A stretch of 64,000 nt of DNA from Meloidogyne chitwoodi (GCA_015183035.1 JACZZP010000003.1:2701641-2765640); one strand, 5' to 3'; shown: positions 23,701 to 35,634, counted from the stretch's first letter. Notes: a model not told the origin generated them from the sequence alone. Made by a program: numbers and translations.

Positions 23701-26518
23701 AATTCTAAAAGTTTTTAGTTGCTACACCCTTTTGAAGACGACCCAATATACGCCCCAGCATCAATAGATACTGAAGAAGAATTTGAAGATTGGGTAGAAA
23801 AGCATAGAGAACCAGTAATGCAAAAACTTCGTTTGGATAATTATTTTAACGTTTGGAAAGATCCAGAGGAGGATGAACGCCTAATTTTAGCTTTTTGTGA
23901 TGAAGAAACAAGAGAAGGAAGGGCACTGTTTAAGCTTCTTAGGAAGTTGGCAGATGAAAATCAAGAACATGCAGGGAAACTTGAAATTGTTTTAATTGAT
24001 CCAGGTTGTTGAGATTAATTTTGAATAATATTTAAATATTATTTTTAGATGAGTTCCCGTTAATGGTCGATGTTTGGGAGGTAAATATTGATGGGAAAGA
24101 GTGTTGATCTATGGGGGTTTAACTATCGGGTTGACCCCAGCATTTATTAATTTCTTAATAAATCTTAATATTTTTATAAAGGAAATGTTTGGCATTGATA
24201 TTGAAGAAAGTCCCCAACTTGGACTTGTTGATATTTCCGAACGTGAGGGTATTTGGTTCGAAATGAGCCAATTAAATTTGGATGATCCTAAAAAGCATTG
24301 TGATGCAAATCTTGAAGCTTTACAGCTTTGGATAGACCAAATAATGGCGGTTAGTTTTTGAAAAATTTATAAAATAAATTTTATTATTTTCAGGGGACAA
24401 TATCATTAGATGGTTAGGCCAATATTTTGTTTAAAAATATATTTTTAAAAATTAGATGATGATGATGATGAACCTCCACCTACACCAAAAGGTATATCAA
24501 ACTCAAAAAAGGTAAAAAAAGAGTTGTGAAGAAAATGTTTAAATAAAAATAATAAAAACTTGTGAATATTAAATATATTTAAAGGGATTTTTATAAATGA
24601 ATAGAAGATTTATGTTTTAGTATAAATAAGCCATGCTTTTATACTAGCGTAAACGCACAAAAAATTAGATACGTGCAAAAAATATTCAAATTCCAACAAT
24701 TTTATTGGTAGTAGTGAACAGTTAGTATTTTACATATTAATAAGAAAGATAATACAAAAATATTCAGTAGTAGAAATCTATAGAAATATTTGACATGTTC
24801 AATAAAAGATTAAGAATGGTAAAATAATCATGAGGTTGAATAGTAGTCGTTGGTTGCAAAAAAACAACACATACATCATTATAGTAAAACATAAACAAAA
24901 TTAAAACTAACCTTAACAACTTTGGATAGAATTGCTTGTCCCAAACAGAATACAATGAATTTGTAACGTAAAGGCGACGGCCATCCAAGCTTAATTGTAA
25001 CATTTGTGGGCCTCCCTGCACGAGTTTGTCTTTTACATACAAAGGTTCAGGTTGTGACTAAAAAATAAAAAAATATTTTAAATACAAAATTAACTAACAT
25101 TTAATTCTTTGTCTTCTAGAACCTTCACTCCGCTTTGTTTATGTATTGAACCACCAATAAAGCACTACAAATTTAATACAACTTTTATTAAAATCTCCAA
25201 CAAAATCTATCATCAAAAATTTTATAAAACCTGTCCAACAAGCTTTGGTTTTGCCGGATTTGAAATGTCATATTGTCGAATATCTCCATGTATCCAACAA
25301 GCAATATACAAGAAGCGATCATCCATTGAAATTAGAATATCAGTTATTAGTGCTGGCATCCACTCAAGTGCCCAACTTTCAACTCGCTTTGGTGGTATTG
25401 AGACAACCATTGCATGCTCCATTGGACCCTAAATTGGTGAGGAATATTTCTCTTTAATATTCTACTTGACAAAAATCCTTACCGGGCCTTGTTCATTACG
25501 CCAAAAATGAAATATTGCCGAGCCTAGTGCGGTTCCAACAAAAGCATTTGCACGGGATGGTTCATGCAAAAAACGAACCTCTAGAGGAATATTGCCCTCA
25601 GGTTCTTTTAGAGAAATTGTATGAATAAGTTGATGTTTTTCCCAATCCCAAACATGTACAGAATGCCCATAATCTTTAAAAATGAATTAACTTAAAATTT
25701 TAAATTTACCTTGTTTTACATTAGCAGGATTAAACCCTTGTTTGATACTATTTGGACTTCCCCATTCAGTGCTAATCATCAAGCCGCGACGTGGTTGGTA
25801 CCAAAAATCGTAGTTAAATGGTAACTGTTTTTGATCTTTTGGGATCCAGCGACTTATTGGAGTAAAGTTTTCTGAGCTGACAAGAATAAAATCACCTAAA
25901 TAAAAACTTTTAGGTTTAATATAATTTTTAATTACAACCTTTAGGAGAATCTTTTTCATCACCCAACGTACTAATCATTATAGTTCCATCAGCCAAACAA
26001 TGAGCCGTATGAGGGAAACTAATGCCCAAATTATAAAGTTGTGCAGGTTCAATTGTCTACATAAAATCAAAGGTTTAATTGTTTAAAATAAATAAAAAAA
26101 TTTAAATTACCTTTGTGAGCTCTGGCTTTTTCGGATCTTTTGTAACGTCAATAACATAAATACGAGAAGAATTTAAACACGGCAAAATTAAATGTGAACG
26201 TTTACGTTCTACATCTCCATGGCAAGAAGAACAAATGTTCCACCCAGTGTGATGCACTTCATCTCCTGCATTTGGAACCTCCACTTTTCCAATTATCTAA
26301 ATACATTTTATTTCAAGGGGAAAATAAGTTTATTATACCTTGCAATAGTCCTCACTTTCTGGATCAACACAACATGTAGCCAACATATCAGATTTATTTT
26401 GATCAACATTAGGGCATGTCACAAAAATGAGTTTCTCACGTAGACCGTTTTTGAAGGCGTCAAAGGGCGATTTGTAACCGGGACCACCAGCACAACAATC
26501 CTGTCTCACTTCAGACAT
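20771..26518 (-). CDS. SELENBP1: Selenium-binding protein / methanethiol oxidase with a 4-kb host intron
   Basis: A copper-dependent enzyme family that oxidises methanethiol. Exons from the right: 26518-26339, 26296-26111, 26056-25939, 25895-25710, 25673-25483, 25428-25231, 25164-25099, 25057-24912, and the last at 20945-20771; 481 residues against 472 in humans. Landmarks: [20 protein letters not shown] with the selenium-binding cysteine region, [60 protein letters not shown]. The last exon supplies [18 protein letters not shown], the canonical C-terminus. Its phase joins exactly (TTA AG / T GAA). The final intron (20946-24911) contains csq-1 on the other strand and a CLE/16D10-like exon on the same strand. 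Confidence 0.92.
21155..21367 (-). CDS. Small secreted CLE-like peptide inside the SELENBP intron
   Basis: Opens with a signal peptide ([20 protein letters not shown], then VMYLSVEC) and then RESPGGPDP, a near-exact CLE core (R-x-x-P-x-G-P-D-P). The next bases are a strong donor, CCTC/GTAAGA, at 21255. Unspliced, the frame runs 70 residues with a basic, low-complexity tail. If spliced to the acceptor at 20945, which also serves the last SELENBP exon, the peptide becomes [17 protein letters not shown] with stop at 20920, 45 residues in all. The length then equals its paralogue at 20126-20263. I favour the spliced form but cannot prove it. It is probably a secreted plant-mimic effector, by analogy to 16D10/CLE families. 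Confidence 0.66.
   Translation of the reverse strand: MFQSTKNIIEFFISLMVIISVMYLSVECRESPGGPDPRKSLISLNMILNSNYSRTSLNKEKGLRNRKLKY
21368..22395. other. Non-coding part of the SELENBP intron upstream of csq-1
   Basis: AT-rich DNA between the two divergently oriented nested genes, so it probably contains both promoters. No coding-like sequence is seen. Confidence 0.5.
22396..24529 (+). CDS. csq-1: Calsequestrin, nested in an intron of the SELENBP gene
   Basis: A calcium-storage protein of the sarcoplasmic reticulum lumen. Exons: 22396-22477, 22525-22560, 22763-22779, 22829-22913, 22954-22988, 23040-23051, 23099-23243, 23311-23342, 23402-23498, 23541-23671, 23719-24004, 24049-24080, 24182-24349, 24394-24412, 24456-24529; 416 residues. 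A signal peptide [19 protein letters not shown] comes first, then three thioredoxin-like folds: [61 protein letters not shown] run of aspartates (SLDDDDDDDEP) forms the calcium-binding tail. The protein ends KKVKKEL, a KDEL-like retrieval signal. Two micro-exons are 17 and 12 bp. It lies wholly inside the 3.97-kb last intron of the opposite-strand gene. Confidence 0.9.
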
Positions 26519-27615
26519 TGTTTTTGGAATATTATTTGTGTAGAATTAATTAATTTGAGAAATTGTACAATTTGTGAGCAAAAATTGTATTAATGACTTT
26601 CTTTTAAACTAAAAAAATTAAAAGGAAGTGTTAAGGGCAACATTTTTTTAAACCCCATTCATTTTTATTATTCATCCCTGGAAATTTATTTTACAGCTTA
26701 TAATGAAAATGTTAATTTTTAATGTTGACTGCTCGGTTAAGGTCACGGACTCGTACATTAATTTTTATGTTAAAAGATAATAATAATCTTTAGGAAATTA
26801 ATATATTGATAAGCGGTCTATATTAATTGATTATTAACAAAAAGAGAATTTTATTTTTATAAATTGTTGTGCTAATAAGTGATAGAGGATAATTAAAGGA
26901 CAGAGTGGCTATTGAGGATTGTGAAAATTGTTTTTCGATTGCGTCTAACGTTGATTAGGGGTACAAGTTTTAAAAATCACAATTGAACATACGCGCGACT
27001 AAAATGATAAAAGGAGAAAATTACTACATATTGTTGTGTTAAAGAAAATAAAAGGATGCACCAAAAAATCGCGCGAGAAATTGTTATGTTTTCTACTTAT
27101 TATTGCTGGCCAGTCAATTAAATTTGTTTTGATTGAATGCGTCGAGAGCATCGTAAAAATAATTGAGAAAATAATTATTGAGAGAATTTTAAAATTGTTT
27201 ATTATCTATCATTCACGCGCGCGTTCTAAAAAATTTTGATAAGTTTTAAGTAGATAAATTGTTCTTTTTAAGTATTTTTTAACTATTTTTCGAGTACCTA
27301 ATTCTCAAAAACGAATTATTATTTCAAAATATTTTTGTAACCCTCTTTTTCCATACTGTTCTCCTGTTCCATAAATTTATTAATCTATTAATTTGAAAAA
27401 TTCATTTCCAATTTTTAAAAAAATTATCGTCACATCTAATTCTCCATAATGCATTTTCTTAATCCTATGCACTTTGTATTAAATATTTAATCTCCATTTC
27501 TGATTCATTTTTTGTCTCATGCCAACTATCAAAAAGATTTATAAGAAATAAAAATATTTCACCATTGAGGGAATAAAAATGTTTAACTTTTCTTCCCACT
27601 CTTTTTACTAATGTA
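26519..27615. other. Divergent promoter region between SELENBP and the SLC4 gene
   Basis: No supported gene. The minus-strand frame at 27465-27686 overlaps the first SLC4 exon and lacks an ATG near its start, so I treat it as a shadow. The plus frame at 27036-27239 has no recognisable family. Confidence 0.5.
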
Positions 27616-30600
27616 ATGTTATCTACCTCAAATACAGCCAACCGCTTTGGCCCTGAGTGTTTAGAAGGCAAAAAGGCCTTGATCAAACGGCGTAAGGCGA
27701 GTCTGTTTCGGTCGTCTAGCGGACAGCCGGATGAACGTAAAAATATTTAGAATATTTTAAACATTTAAATTATTTTTTGCAGACAATTTACTAACTGACG
27801 CGCTCTACTTACCACAAAGTGTTCATCTTAGCGGTTCGCCTGATAGTAAAAATAAAAATTAAACTAAATTTATTTTTTTCGACATTTTTTGGTCCAATTG
27901 ACAATGTTCGAAAATTGTTGGAACGTGTTGTTGGGGGTGATGGTTCTACGTTATCACCCGTTTCTGGACAACATAGGCAAACACTTTTTTGTGAGATGCT
28001 TTATTTGACTACTGCTTTTGCTGAACAGGAAGCAGCTGCAGAAATTGCGGATAGAGCTATGGCTACAAATCTTCAATTGGTGCAGCAAAGCCTTTTTTGG
28101 CAACAGACTATGAGGTAACAATTTATTAAAAATTTTATTTTCATTTTTTTATATAAAATCAATTATTTTTCACTTTCATATGGATAAAATATGAACAATG
28201 CATTGAAGGTGGTTTTTAAAAAATTATTAAAAAATTAATAAAAATTAACCATTTTCATTGAAGGTAATGGTACTCGCTTTTCACGCCCATATATTACACT
28301 TCTTAGCATTGCTTCTATTTTGCAGGTTAATGGTTTATAGATTTAATAATTTAGTAATAAATTTAAAATAATTTTAATCGTCTTCAAGGTCAAAAGTTGC
28401 TTGCGTCGTGGAGTTGTTCTTCTCGATTCGGAAGCTAATACATTTGTTCGTGTCTGCGATCAACTTATTGAGGAATGGGTCATTCATGGCCAACTTGGTC
28501 AGGAGGAGTCTCTGCAAAATTTAGTTAAAGAAATTTTATTTGCACCAAAGTTGCATTTGGTTGGAGGGAAAATGCGTAGAGTATATGATGGAGATGGTAC
28601 GTAGATGATGGCGATCTTTTATTTTTTAAATTTAAAAAGGTCATCTTCGTAGAGCAAGTTTCAATGATTCTATTCATTCTGGTCATCTTTCAAACTCTTC
28701 CTACAGTAGCAATTCATGTGCTGAAGAGACTGGACGAATACGAAATGTAAGTTTTTCTCACTGCCGTGGTGTATTGTTAACACATCTTGCGGTGGCCTAG
28801 ATTCTTTCCTGGCGGCAGTTGGTTGATTTAAATAACTTAGACTATTTTCATATTTTTCAAAATTCAGGCTGATGAACGTCTTCTTAAGAAGCTTGCACCA
28901 AATACGGAATCTGCTGCTATTTTGGTATTTTGCTTTATTTTTAATTTGAGAAATTTATTATAGATTGCCAATGTCACTGCCTTTGAGCGACCATTGAGTG
29001 CCTTTGTCCGCCTTAAATATCCAACGGTTAAATTAGAATTAAATTATTTGATAAAAAAATAATTTAGATGCTCTACCCAGAAGTGCCTGATCATCCTGTT
29101 CCGGTGCGTTTCCTTTTTGTGCTATTAAACTCTATGGACAACTATCCGGGTGAAACATTTCGCATTGGACGGGCAGTAGGAGCTCTACTTTCTGATGAGG
29201 TTAAAATAAAAAAATCTCTTTTTACTAATTAAAAAAGGTTTTCCAAAAAGTTGCGTTACACTGTGAGGAGAGAAATACTCTAGTAGATGCAGTTGATGAA
29301 TTTCTTTCTCAAATTGTTGTTATCCCTCCTGCAAAATGTTCAACAGAGGCGAGATGGACACGTGAAGAGGGTGCTGATGAATCAGTAGATTAAAGATTTT
29401 TTAAGTTAAAATTTAGTATTTTAACAAATTATTTAGGCTGTTCGACATGTTGGCATGCTTTATGCCAATTTCTCACCTGATGAGCGTCTTTGTTCACAAG
29501 CATTTTATGCTGAAGAATTTGATTCTAATAAACGTATTTCCATGGCAGGACAACATTCAGGTTTAGAAGCAGGGCAGCCAATGAGGACTGGTAAATTATT
29601 TGGAGGCCTTGTTCAAGATATCAGGTTATTTTTCTTAATTATACCCATAAAAGGTAGTCACCATTTTTTCATAGACAAAAATTGCCTTGGTTTCGAGCAG
29701 ATTTCTCTGACTTTTTTCGAGGTCGTCTATCGCAATCATTGGCTTGTACTTTGGTACTCTTCCTCGCTAATCTTTCAAATATCATCACATTTGGAGCTGT
29801 TATGGAGCGTTCACTTCATCATCAAATGGCTTCAATCGAGAACATTATTTGTGGTGCCCTTTCAGGAGTTGTCTTTGGGCTTTTTTCTGGTCAGCCACTT
29901 AATATCCTTTCGGCAACGGGGCCAACACTTATTTTTGAAAGAATTCTCTACGATTTTTGCACGTATAATTTTAAATTTATTTACATGAAAATTATTAGTC
30001 AATTCAGGGCAAATCATTGGGAGTTCTTACCGTTTCGGCTGTATGTCGGTGTTTGGATGGTTTGTTATAGGATTATGGGAGCAACTTTTTTATAATTGTC
30101 CCAAATATTAGACTTTCTACCTGCTTTTACTTGTAGCAACTGATGCATCTGCATTGGTTTATTTTTTTCAATTTTTTCAAATTAACTATTTTCCTCTTTT
30201 TGGTCTCACTCATCACCCGCTTCACCGAAGAGGCATTTGCAACACTCATCTCTATTGTGTTCATTATACAAGCATTTGAGAAGCTTTTTGAAATAAGCTA
30301 TGAAGCACCAATTACTCGACATCCACAGGAAGTTCTTCACTCTGCGTGTCACTGCATTATACAGACCGAAGAGTTATGTTTGAAATTTTTTAAGAACATT
30401 TTAACAAATGTAAAAATTAAAAATAATTTATTCTTAATTTGTCAATATCCTTTTAATTCAATTTTAGTGGAACTCAACGCTATTCAAAAATCTGAGCGTA
30501 GGTGTTAGCAGATGTGTTGAGCTAGGTAAATTACTTTTTGCATGGTTCTCACTCAACTTTTCATTTTAAATATAATTATTATAATATAAGATCATCCCCA

Positions 30601-32258
30601 ATTAACAGAGAAACTTTCCGCCATTTCTTTTATTTTTGAATAAATATCATATTAAGGAGGTGAACCGCAAGGTCTACAATGCTATTTCAAGCCGGATGTG
30701 TACATGTATTTAATCTTTATAAAAATAATATTTAAAAAATAACATGCAGGTTTTCAATTATACTCACTTGCGGAACATTCCTAATTGCTTACTCACTTAA
30801 TGTTTTCAGACATTCGCGATACTTTTCCTTTAGAGTTTGTTACCTCAATAACTTTTTTATCAGTACTTATTCAGGTTCGCAATCTTATTTCTGACTTTTC
30901 TGTCTTAATTGCTATTGTATCTTTAACTCTTACTACTTACCTTATTGGATTAGAAGTGCCTAGTTTAAAAATGCCTTCAAGTATACGTCCAACAATGGAT
31001 CGAGCTTGGATAGTTGATGCAACTAATATTGAAAATTATAAAGTAGCATTGGTTAGTATTTTTAAATTAATCTATTTTTTAAAGAAATTCCAAAATAGTT
31101 TTCAGTCACTTTAAAATATTTTTTGTAGATTGCCGCATTCCCCGCAGTTTTCTACACAATTTTGCTTGTTATGGATCAGCAAATAACAGCTGTTATCGTT
31201 AATAGAAGAGACAACAAACTTCGAGTGAATTTTTCAAAGTTTAAAAATACTTTTTTTTAATTCAGAAAGGTTGTGGGTATCATCTTGACCTTTTGGTTGT
31301 CGCTTTTCTTGTTTTGATTTGTTCATTTTTGGGCTTACCTTTTTATGTCGCTGCTACGGTTCTAAGTGTTATGCATGTTGAGGTTTCAATTAAAATCTTT
31401 TGGAGAGAAATTTACTCGATTTTTTTAGTCTCTTAAGCAATATGTTGATTGTATTGTACCAGGCGAACCTCAGAAGTTTTTGGGTGTCAAGTTTGTTAAT
31501 TTATTCTTATTGGTCAAACAATTTTTCCGTTGTTTAAAGAGAGCAAAGGCTAACTTCTGTATTTGCGCATGCTCTTATAGGCTGTTCAGTGTTTCTCACA
31601 CCTCTAGTCAAGGTAAATTTTAACTTTATTCAACTTTGATTGGGAATTTTACTTCTTTTCTTTAAGAATGTTCCTGTTCCTGTACTAACCGGAATATTCT
31701 TTTATATGGGTGTTATTTCACTCCTAGGTCAACAATTTGTCCAGCGTCTGGCACTTTTGTTTATGCCTGTAAAATACCAACCTGATTATATTTGGTTGAG
31801 AAGTGTGCCAATAAAGCGAGTCCATACTTTTACATGGTTTGCTTTTAATAAATTTTTTATAATGTATTTATCATCATGTTCATTAAGCATCCAGCTACTT
31901 AGCATTGGTGCCCTTCTTGCAATGAAATATTCATCTAGTATTCTATCAATGATGTTTCCGTTGATGGTAATTATTAAATTATATTTTTTCACTTTAAAAC
32001 TGATAGTTGATCCTCACTGTTTTATTGCGAATATTTCTTCTTCAACGATTATTTACTCGCCGTGAAATAAAAGCATTAGATGATGAATTGCCCAGTTTTC
32101 GTGATGTTATCAGACCAATGAAAATATTTCGGCCTTCAAAATATCAAAAGAAACAAACAAAAATAAATGGAACTACTGAAGATGAAGTCCTTGCAAAGAT
32201 AAGACATGGCGATGAGAAAGAATCTGTCGAAAAGAAAACAATACCTCAATCTACTTAA
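27616..32258 (+). CDS. SLC4-family bicarbonate transporter
   Basis: A plasma-membrane anion/sodium-bicarbonate transporter (abts family in C. elegans), 1069 residues. Exons: 27616-27736, 27783-27845, 27892-28114, 28180-28208, 28264-28325, 28389-28596, 28640-28746, 28868-28924, 28964-29026, 29068-29199, 29238-29384, 29437-29624, 29675-29962, 30008-30059, 30112-30156, 30203-30409, 30468-30525, 30657-30705, 30750-30834, 30875-31051, 31129-31224, 31266-31382, 31429-31490, 31540-31612, 31667-31836, 31888-31966, 32007-32258. Cytosolic part: [16 protein letters not shown] and [16 protein letters not shown]. Membrane part: [94 protein letters not shown]. This looks closest to sodium-coupled members. 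Introns ending at 27891, 28179 and 30202 lack AG. The ATG choice is tentative. Confidence 0.88.
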
Positions 32259-32528
32259 GAAGACGAAAGGATAGCATTGGTTTATTATTTTCTGATTTTT
32301 TTTTTAATTTTTTCCTAACAATTTTTAATTTGTAATTTTAAAACTAAAGCTTGATGTCATTCTTGTTATGAGTAGAATATCATTTTCATCCTTTATAAAA
32401 ATATATAACACTTATTTTTATCAAGTCATCAAGTTTATACTATAAAAGTCATTATTTATACTATTTAATGTTTATAGTCATCTAAACGTTATCATCAATC
32501 CTCTAAATCTACAAAAATTTGCTTTGAT

Positions 32529-33469
32529 ATGTTCCCTCTTCGTTGCTCGTTACTTGTGCTTCTTATGATCAACTTTGCTTGGTATTTTTTAACTTTTTTA
32601 TTTATATATTTTTGCCCCTCTACTTTTTAGTGGCGTAGACTTGGATGTAGACTTGGATTTGATTTTTGAAGATCTAACGACACAACCCTATGGAAGTTGG
32701 AAAATGTATTGGAATGCGGCGTTCATCTACCTGATTGTGTTAGATTACATCTTTAAATCTCAAAAATTTTAGGTGATTTTAGGTCGATGATCGTTTTCAC
32801 CTGCACTTTTCTCATCTGTCGTGTCAAAATTGAACCGAAACCTAAGGTTAGTTTTTGTGATTAGATCGATCTGTTAATTTATCTTTTAAGAAATCAGTTG
32901 AGCCAGCTCTAAAGTCGGTTGTAATCAACGTCCATTCTGAGAAGGAGCGGCCACGTATTATCAATCTCTCGCTACGACAGACATTACCTGACCGACCATC
33001 CAGTCAAGCTGAATCAAGTGATGTTGCGGCCTTGGAAAGAATCATATCTACAAAGACTGCACGACTCAAGGACATGGAAAGAGAGGTTAAAACAAAAACG
33101 GCTCGTGGAGGACTGTCGCATAGGGAGAAAGCTCTTGTACGTGAAATTGCTGCATCTACGGCACGCTCTCTCCGCGAAATGTCAAAGAAGAGCAAAAAGT
33201 CGAGCAAGAGGTCTAGCAAAAAGTCTTCGTCATCTTCGTGTACGTTTTTTATCTAATTAAATATTTTAAAATTTTCTATTTTAGCTAGCAGCACCAGTTC
33301 ATCTTCTAGCAGTTCGAGCTCCCCATCTAATCGTTCTTCGCGAAGCCACAGCTCTCGACGCAGTAAAAGCTCTTCTGGTCGCTCTTCGGATCGTTCAAGT
33401 CGTTCTAGCAGCCGCTCGTCTCGCCGTTCTTCTGGCCGTTCCAGTTCGCGCCGTTCATTGCGTCGCTAA
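32529..33469 (+). CDS. Single-pass membrane protein with RS-rich cytoplasmic tail
   Basis: Exons: 32529-32581, 32631-32720, 32783-32846, 32891-33239, 33285-33469; 246 residues, in frame throughout. A signal peptide (MFPLRCSLLVLLMINFACG) is followed by a short acidic ectodomain. A membrane span with SMIVFTCTFLICRV comes next. A basic helical region (ARLKDMEREVKTKTARGG, ALVREIAASTARSLREMS) leads into a C-terminal run of serine, arginine and lysine with many RS and SR pairs, ending SSSRRSLRR. RS tails usually belong to splicing factors, so one on a membrane protein is odd. I do not recognise the family. It starts 270 bp after the SLC4 stop on the same strand, so they may share an operon. Confidence 0.68.
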
Positions 33470-34429
33470 CGGGAAGATGAATAAAATAATATAGGAACAA
33501 GAAGTTACAGGAAATAAAATATAAATAAATATATAATCTTTAATACCTCCAAAGATGTAAATTATATTTGTCTAGTATATACATATCTATTCTTATTTAT
33601 TTTTAAATTGCATATATAATTTGTTTGAAAAGAAAAATGAATTTTTTGAATTTAATATTGTTTCTTTTTTGCTTGAAAAATGCTTTCCTTTGCATTAATT
33701 TTTTTATCAAAATTTTATTTTTTATTAGCTTCTTTTAAAATTAAAAAACAACAATTTAACGTTCTTTACACTTGAAACTTCAAGAGCTATTACAACTTTC
33801 TTGGTATGAAATGAGAATATTCTTGTATTTTTTGTGTACATACTTAAAACTAAATCTTTTACACTTTTATTGGAGAACTTTTCTTAATTGTTTGTTTAAT
33901 ATTTGGCTTAGAAACAAGTAAGTTAGCTTTTTATTTTTATATACATATAAAAATTGTGTTTCATTCATTTCTGTAAACTTTTTTAACAAAAATTAATAAT
34001 TTGCGAAACTTAATGTTTTTGGGAATAAAATTAAGGTTTCCTTTTTACTTGCAAAAGTTCGAAAATTTTTTAAATTAACTAATACATAGAAGCACCTGCA
34101 TTTTTTGTTTTTTTACCTATAATATAGCGTTTCCATAGTTTTAATATATTGCGCATGACTTAAGTTGGCATCGCATGCATTCACTTATTTGTTAATTTTT
34201 TTACTAAAGTTTTTTTTTAATTAAATTTTTACTTTCAATAACAATTATAATTGTTAGTTTTTTGACTTTTTTAATTTAATTGTATTAGTTTGAATTTTTT
34301 AAAGCCATTACTTATATTGACAAATCCTATTTTTTGAAAAATTTATTTACAAAGTCCTTTAAATTTATTTATTAAAAATATAAGAAAATAAAATAACAGT
34401 AAGATCATTTTTTTATTTTTATATTTATT
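33470..34429. other. AT-rich intergenic region
   Basis: No gene seen. T-rich sequence with short AT repeats. It lies 3' to the RS-tail gene (+) and 3' to the CLE-like peptide gene (-). Confidence 0.5.
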
Positions 34430-34549
34430 TTAATTATGTGTTGGATTTGGAGCACTAGGTGGAATAGCTTTAGAATCAATTGAAGATATTAAAAATATAA
34501 TAAATATTATTATAATTTGAACAAAATATTTTTCAATAATTTTGGGCAT
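34430..34549 (-). CDS. Small secreted CLE-like peptide (39 residues)
   Basis: An intact single-exon frame with an N-terminal hydrophobic signal (MPKIIEKYFVQIIIIFIIFL, then ISSIDS). The mature C-terminus is KAIPPSAPNPTHN followed at once by the stop. The last 12 residues align to the CLE dodecapeptide at Pro4, Ser5, Pro7, Asn8, Pro9, His11 and Asn12. Position 6, normally Gly, is Ala, and position 1, normally Arg, is Ala preceded by Lys. A peptide that ends exactly at the motif, with no propeptide variable domain, resembles nematode CLE-like effectors. The hydrophobic N-terminus differs from the two peptides near 20-21 kb. Function in plants is inferred only. Confidence 0.66.
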   Translation of the reverse strand: MPKIIEKYFVQIIIIFIIFLISSIDSKAIPPSAPNPTHN

Positions 34550-35634
34550 TTTTTAATGAAATTTGGGTTTTATTAAAAATTTATTTATTTATTAAATATG
34601 GCTTTCACTATTTTATATTTAATTTTATAAAGAGATTTTATTTTTTTGTTTTATTTTTTGAAAAATCTATTTTTGTAATTTATTTTTTCTGCTAAATTTT
34701 ATTGTTTTTTTAATATTTTTTTAGCCTTTTTCTCAAATCAATTCTAAATTTTGGAAGAAAAATTCTCATCAAAAAAAAATTAAATTTTTTAGTGAAAGCA
34801 TTTATTTAAACAGTTTTGCTTTTAATTTATTTAAATTTAATTTCCAGAATTTTTTTTACTAATTTTGGAAAATTTTAATTTGCATTTATGGCGTGATTTT
34901 TTGCAATTTTTTCAAACTGCAAAATCAGATTGTATTCTTAATATCATTTTTTCTTGCTTTAACATAAGCATATTCAATTTTTCTTCTAAATAAGTTAAAA
35001 TTCACCATTCAAGTCTTCTTTATTATTTATATCCTCAAGGTGTTGCCCTAACATTCTTTACATATTCTCTCTCATTTTAGTATCTTACATGGTAAACTAC
35101 AATAAAATGTTTATAATTTAATACTTGAGAAATACTTTCATGTCCTTAGTAATTAGCAATTTTTTTTTATGAGAGTTAGGTAGCTTGATGTTGCTAGCTA
35201 TCCAATAATCAAATTTTTTTCTCAACTTATTTTTCTTTAACTATTCAACTATGTAATATATTTATAAGCATCTAGTTCTGCTGTTGCCATGAGCCAATTT
35301 AATGCACAGTTTTGGCTTCTACCATCAACAAACCAATTGACACTCATTTGCTAAAATAATAATTTTCGCTCGCTAAAAAAGTTGAGAAGGTATGCCGGCA
35401 CTACTTATACCTATATGTATTTTCAATTATTTGCTTATTTAGTATTGTTTGTCTTTTTAATTATTACATCAAGATAGCGCCTTCCGTTGAGGCGCAACAT
35501 TTAGGCGCGATTTACTATGTTATCAAATATTTATATTTTTTTAGATTTTACTTTAATATTTCTAAAATAGCACATCTCCAACCACTTTTTTACTTTTACA
35601 ACAAAAAATTAAAAGTTAAAAATCGGAATTAAAA
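34550..35634. other. AT-rich intergenic region
   Basis: No gene seen. It contains the upstream regions of the CLE-like gene (-) and the Ly6-like gene (+). Confidence 0.5.

Noticed and set aside
27465..27686. Minus-strand frame of 73 residues with good composition
   Set aside because: It has no ATG start and overlaps the first SLC4 exon on the plus strand, whose frame continues correctly into the next exon.
33004..33256. Overlapping frames on both strands in the RS-tail gene
   Set aside because: They are shadows of the arginine/serine-rich exon in other frames.
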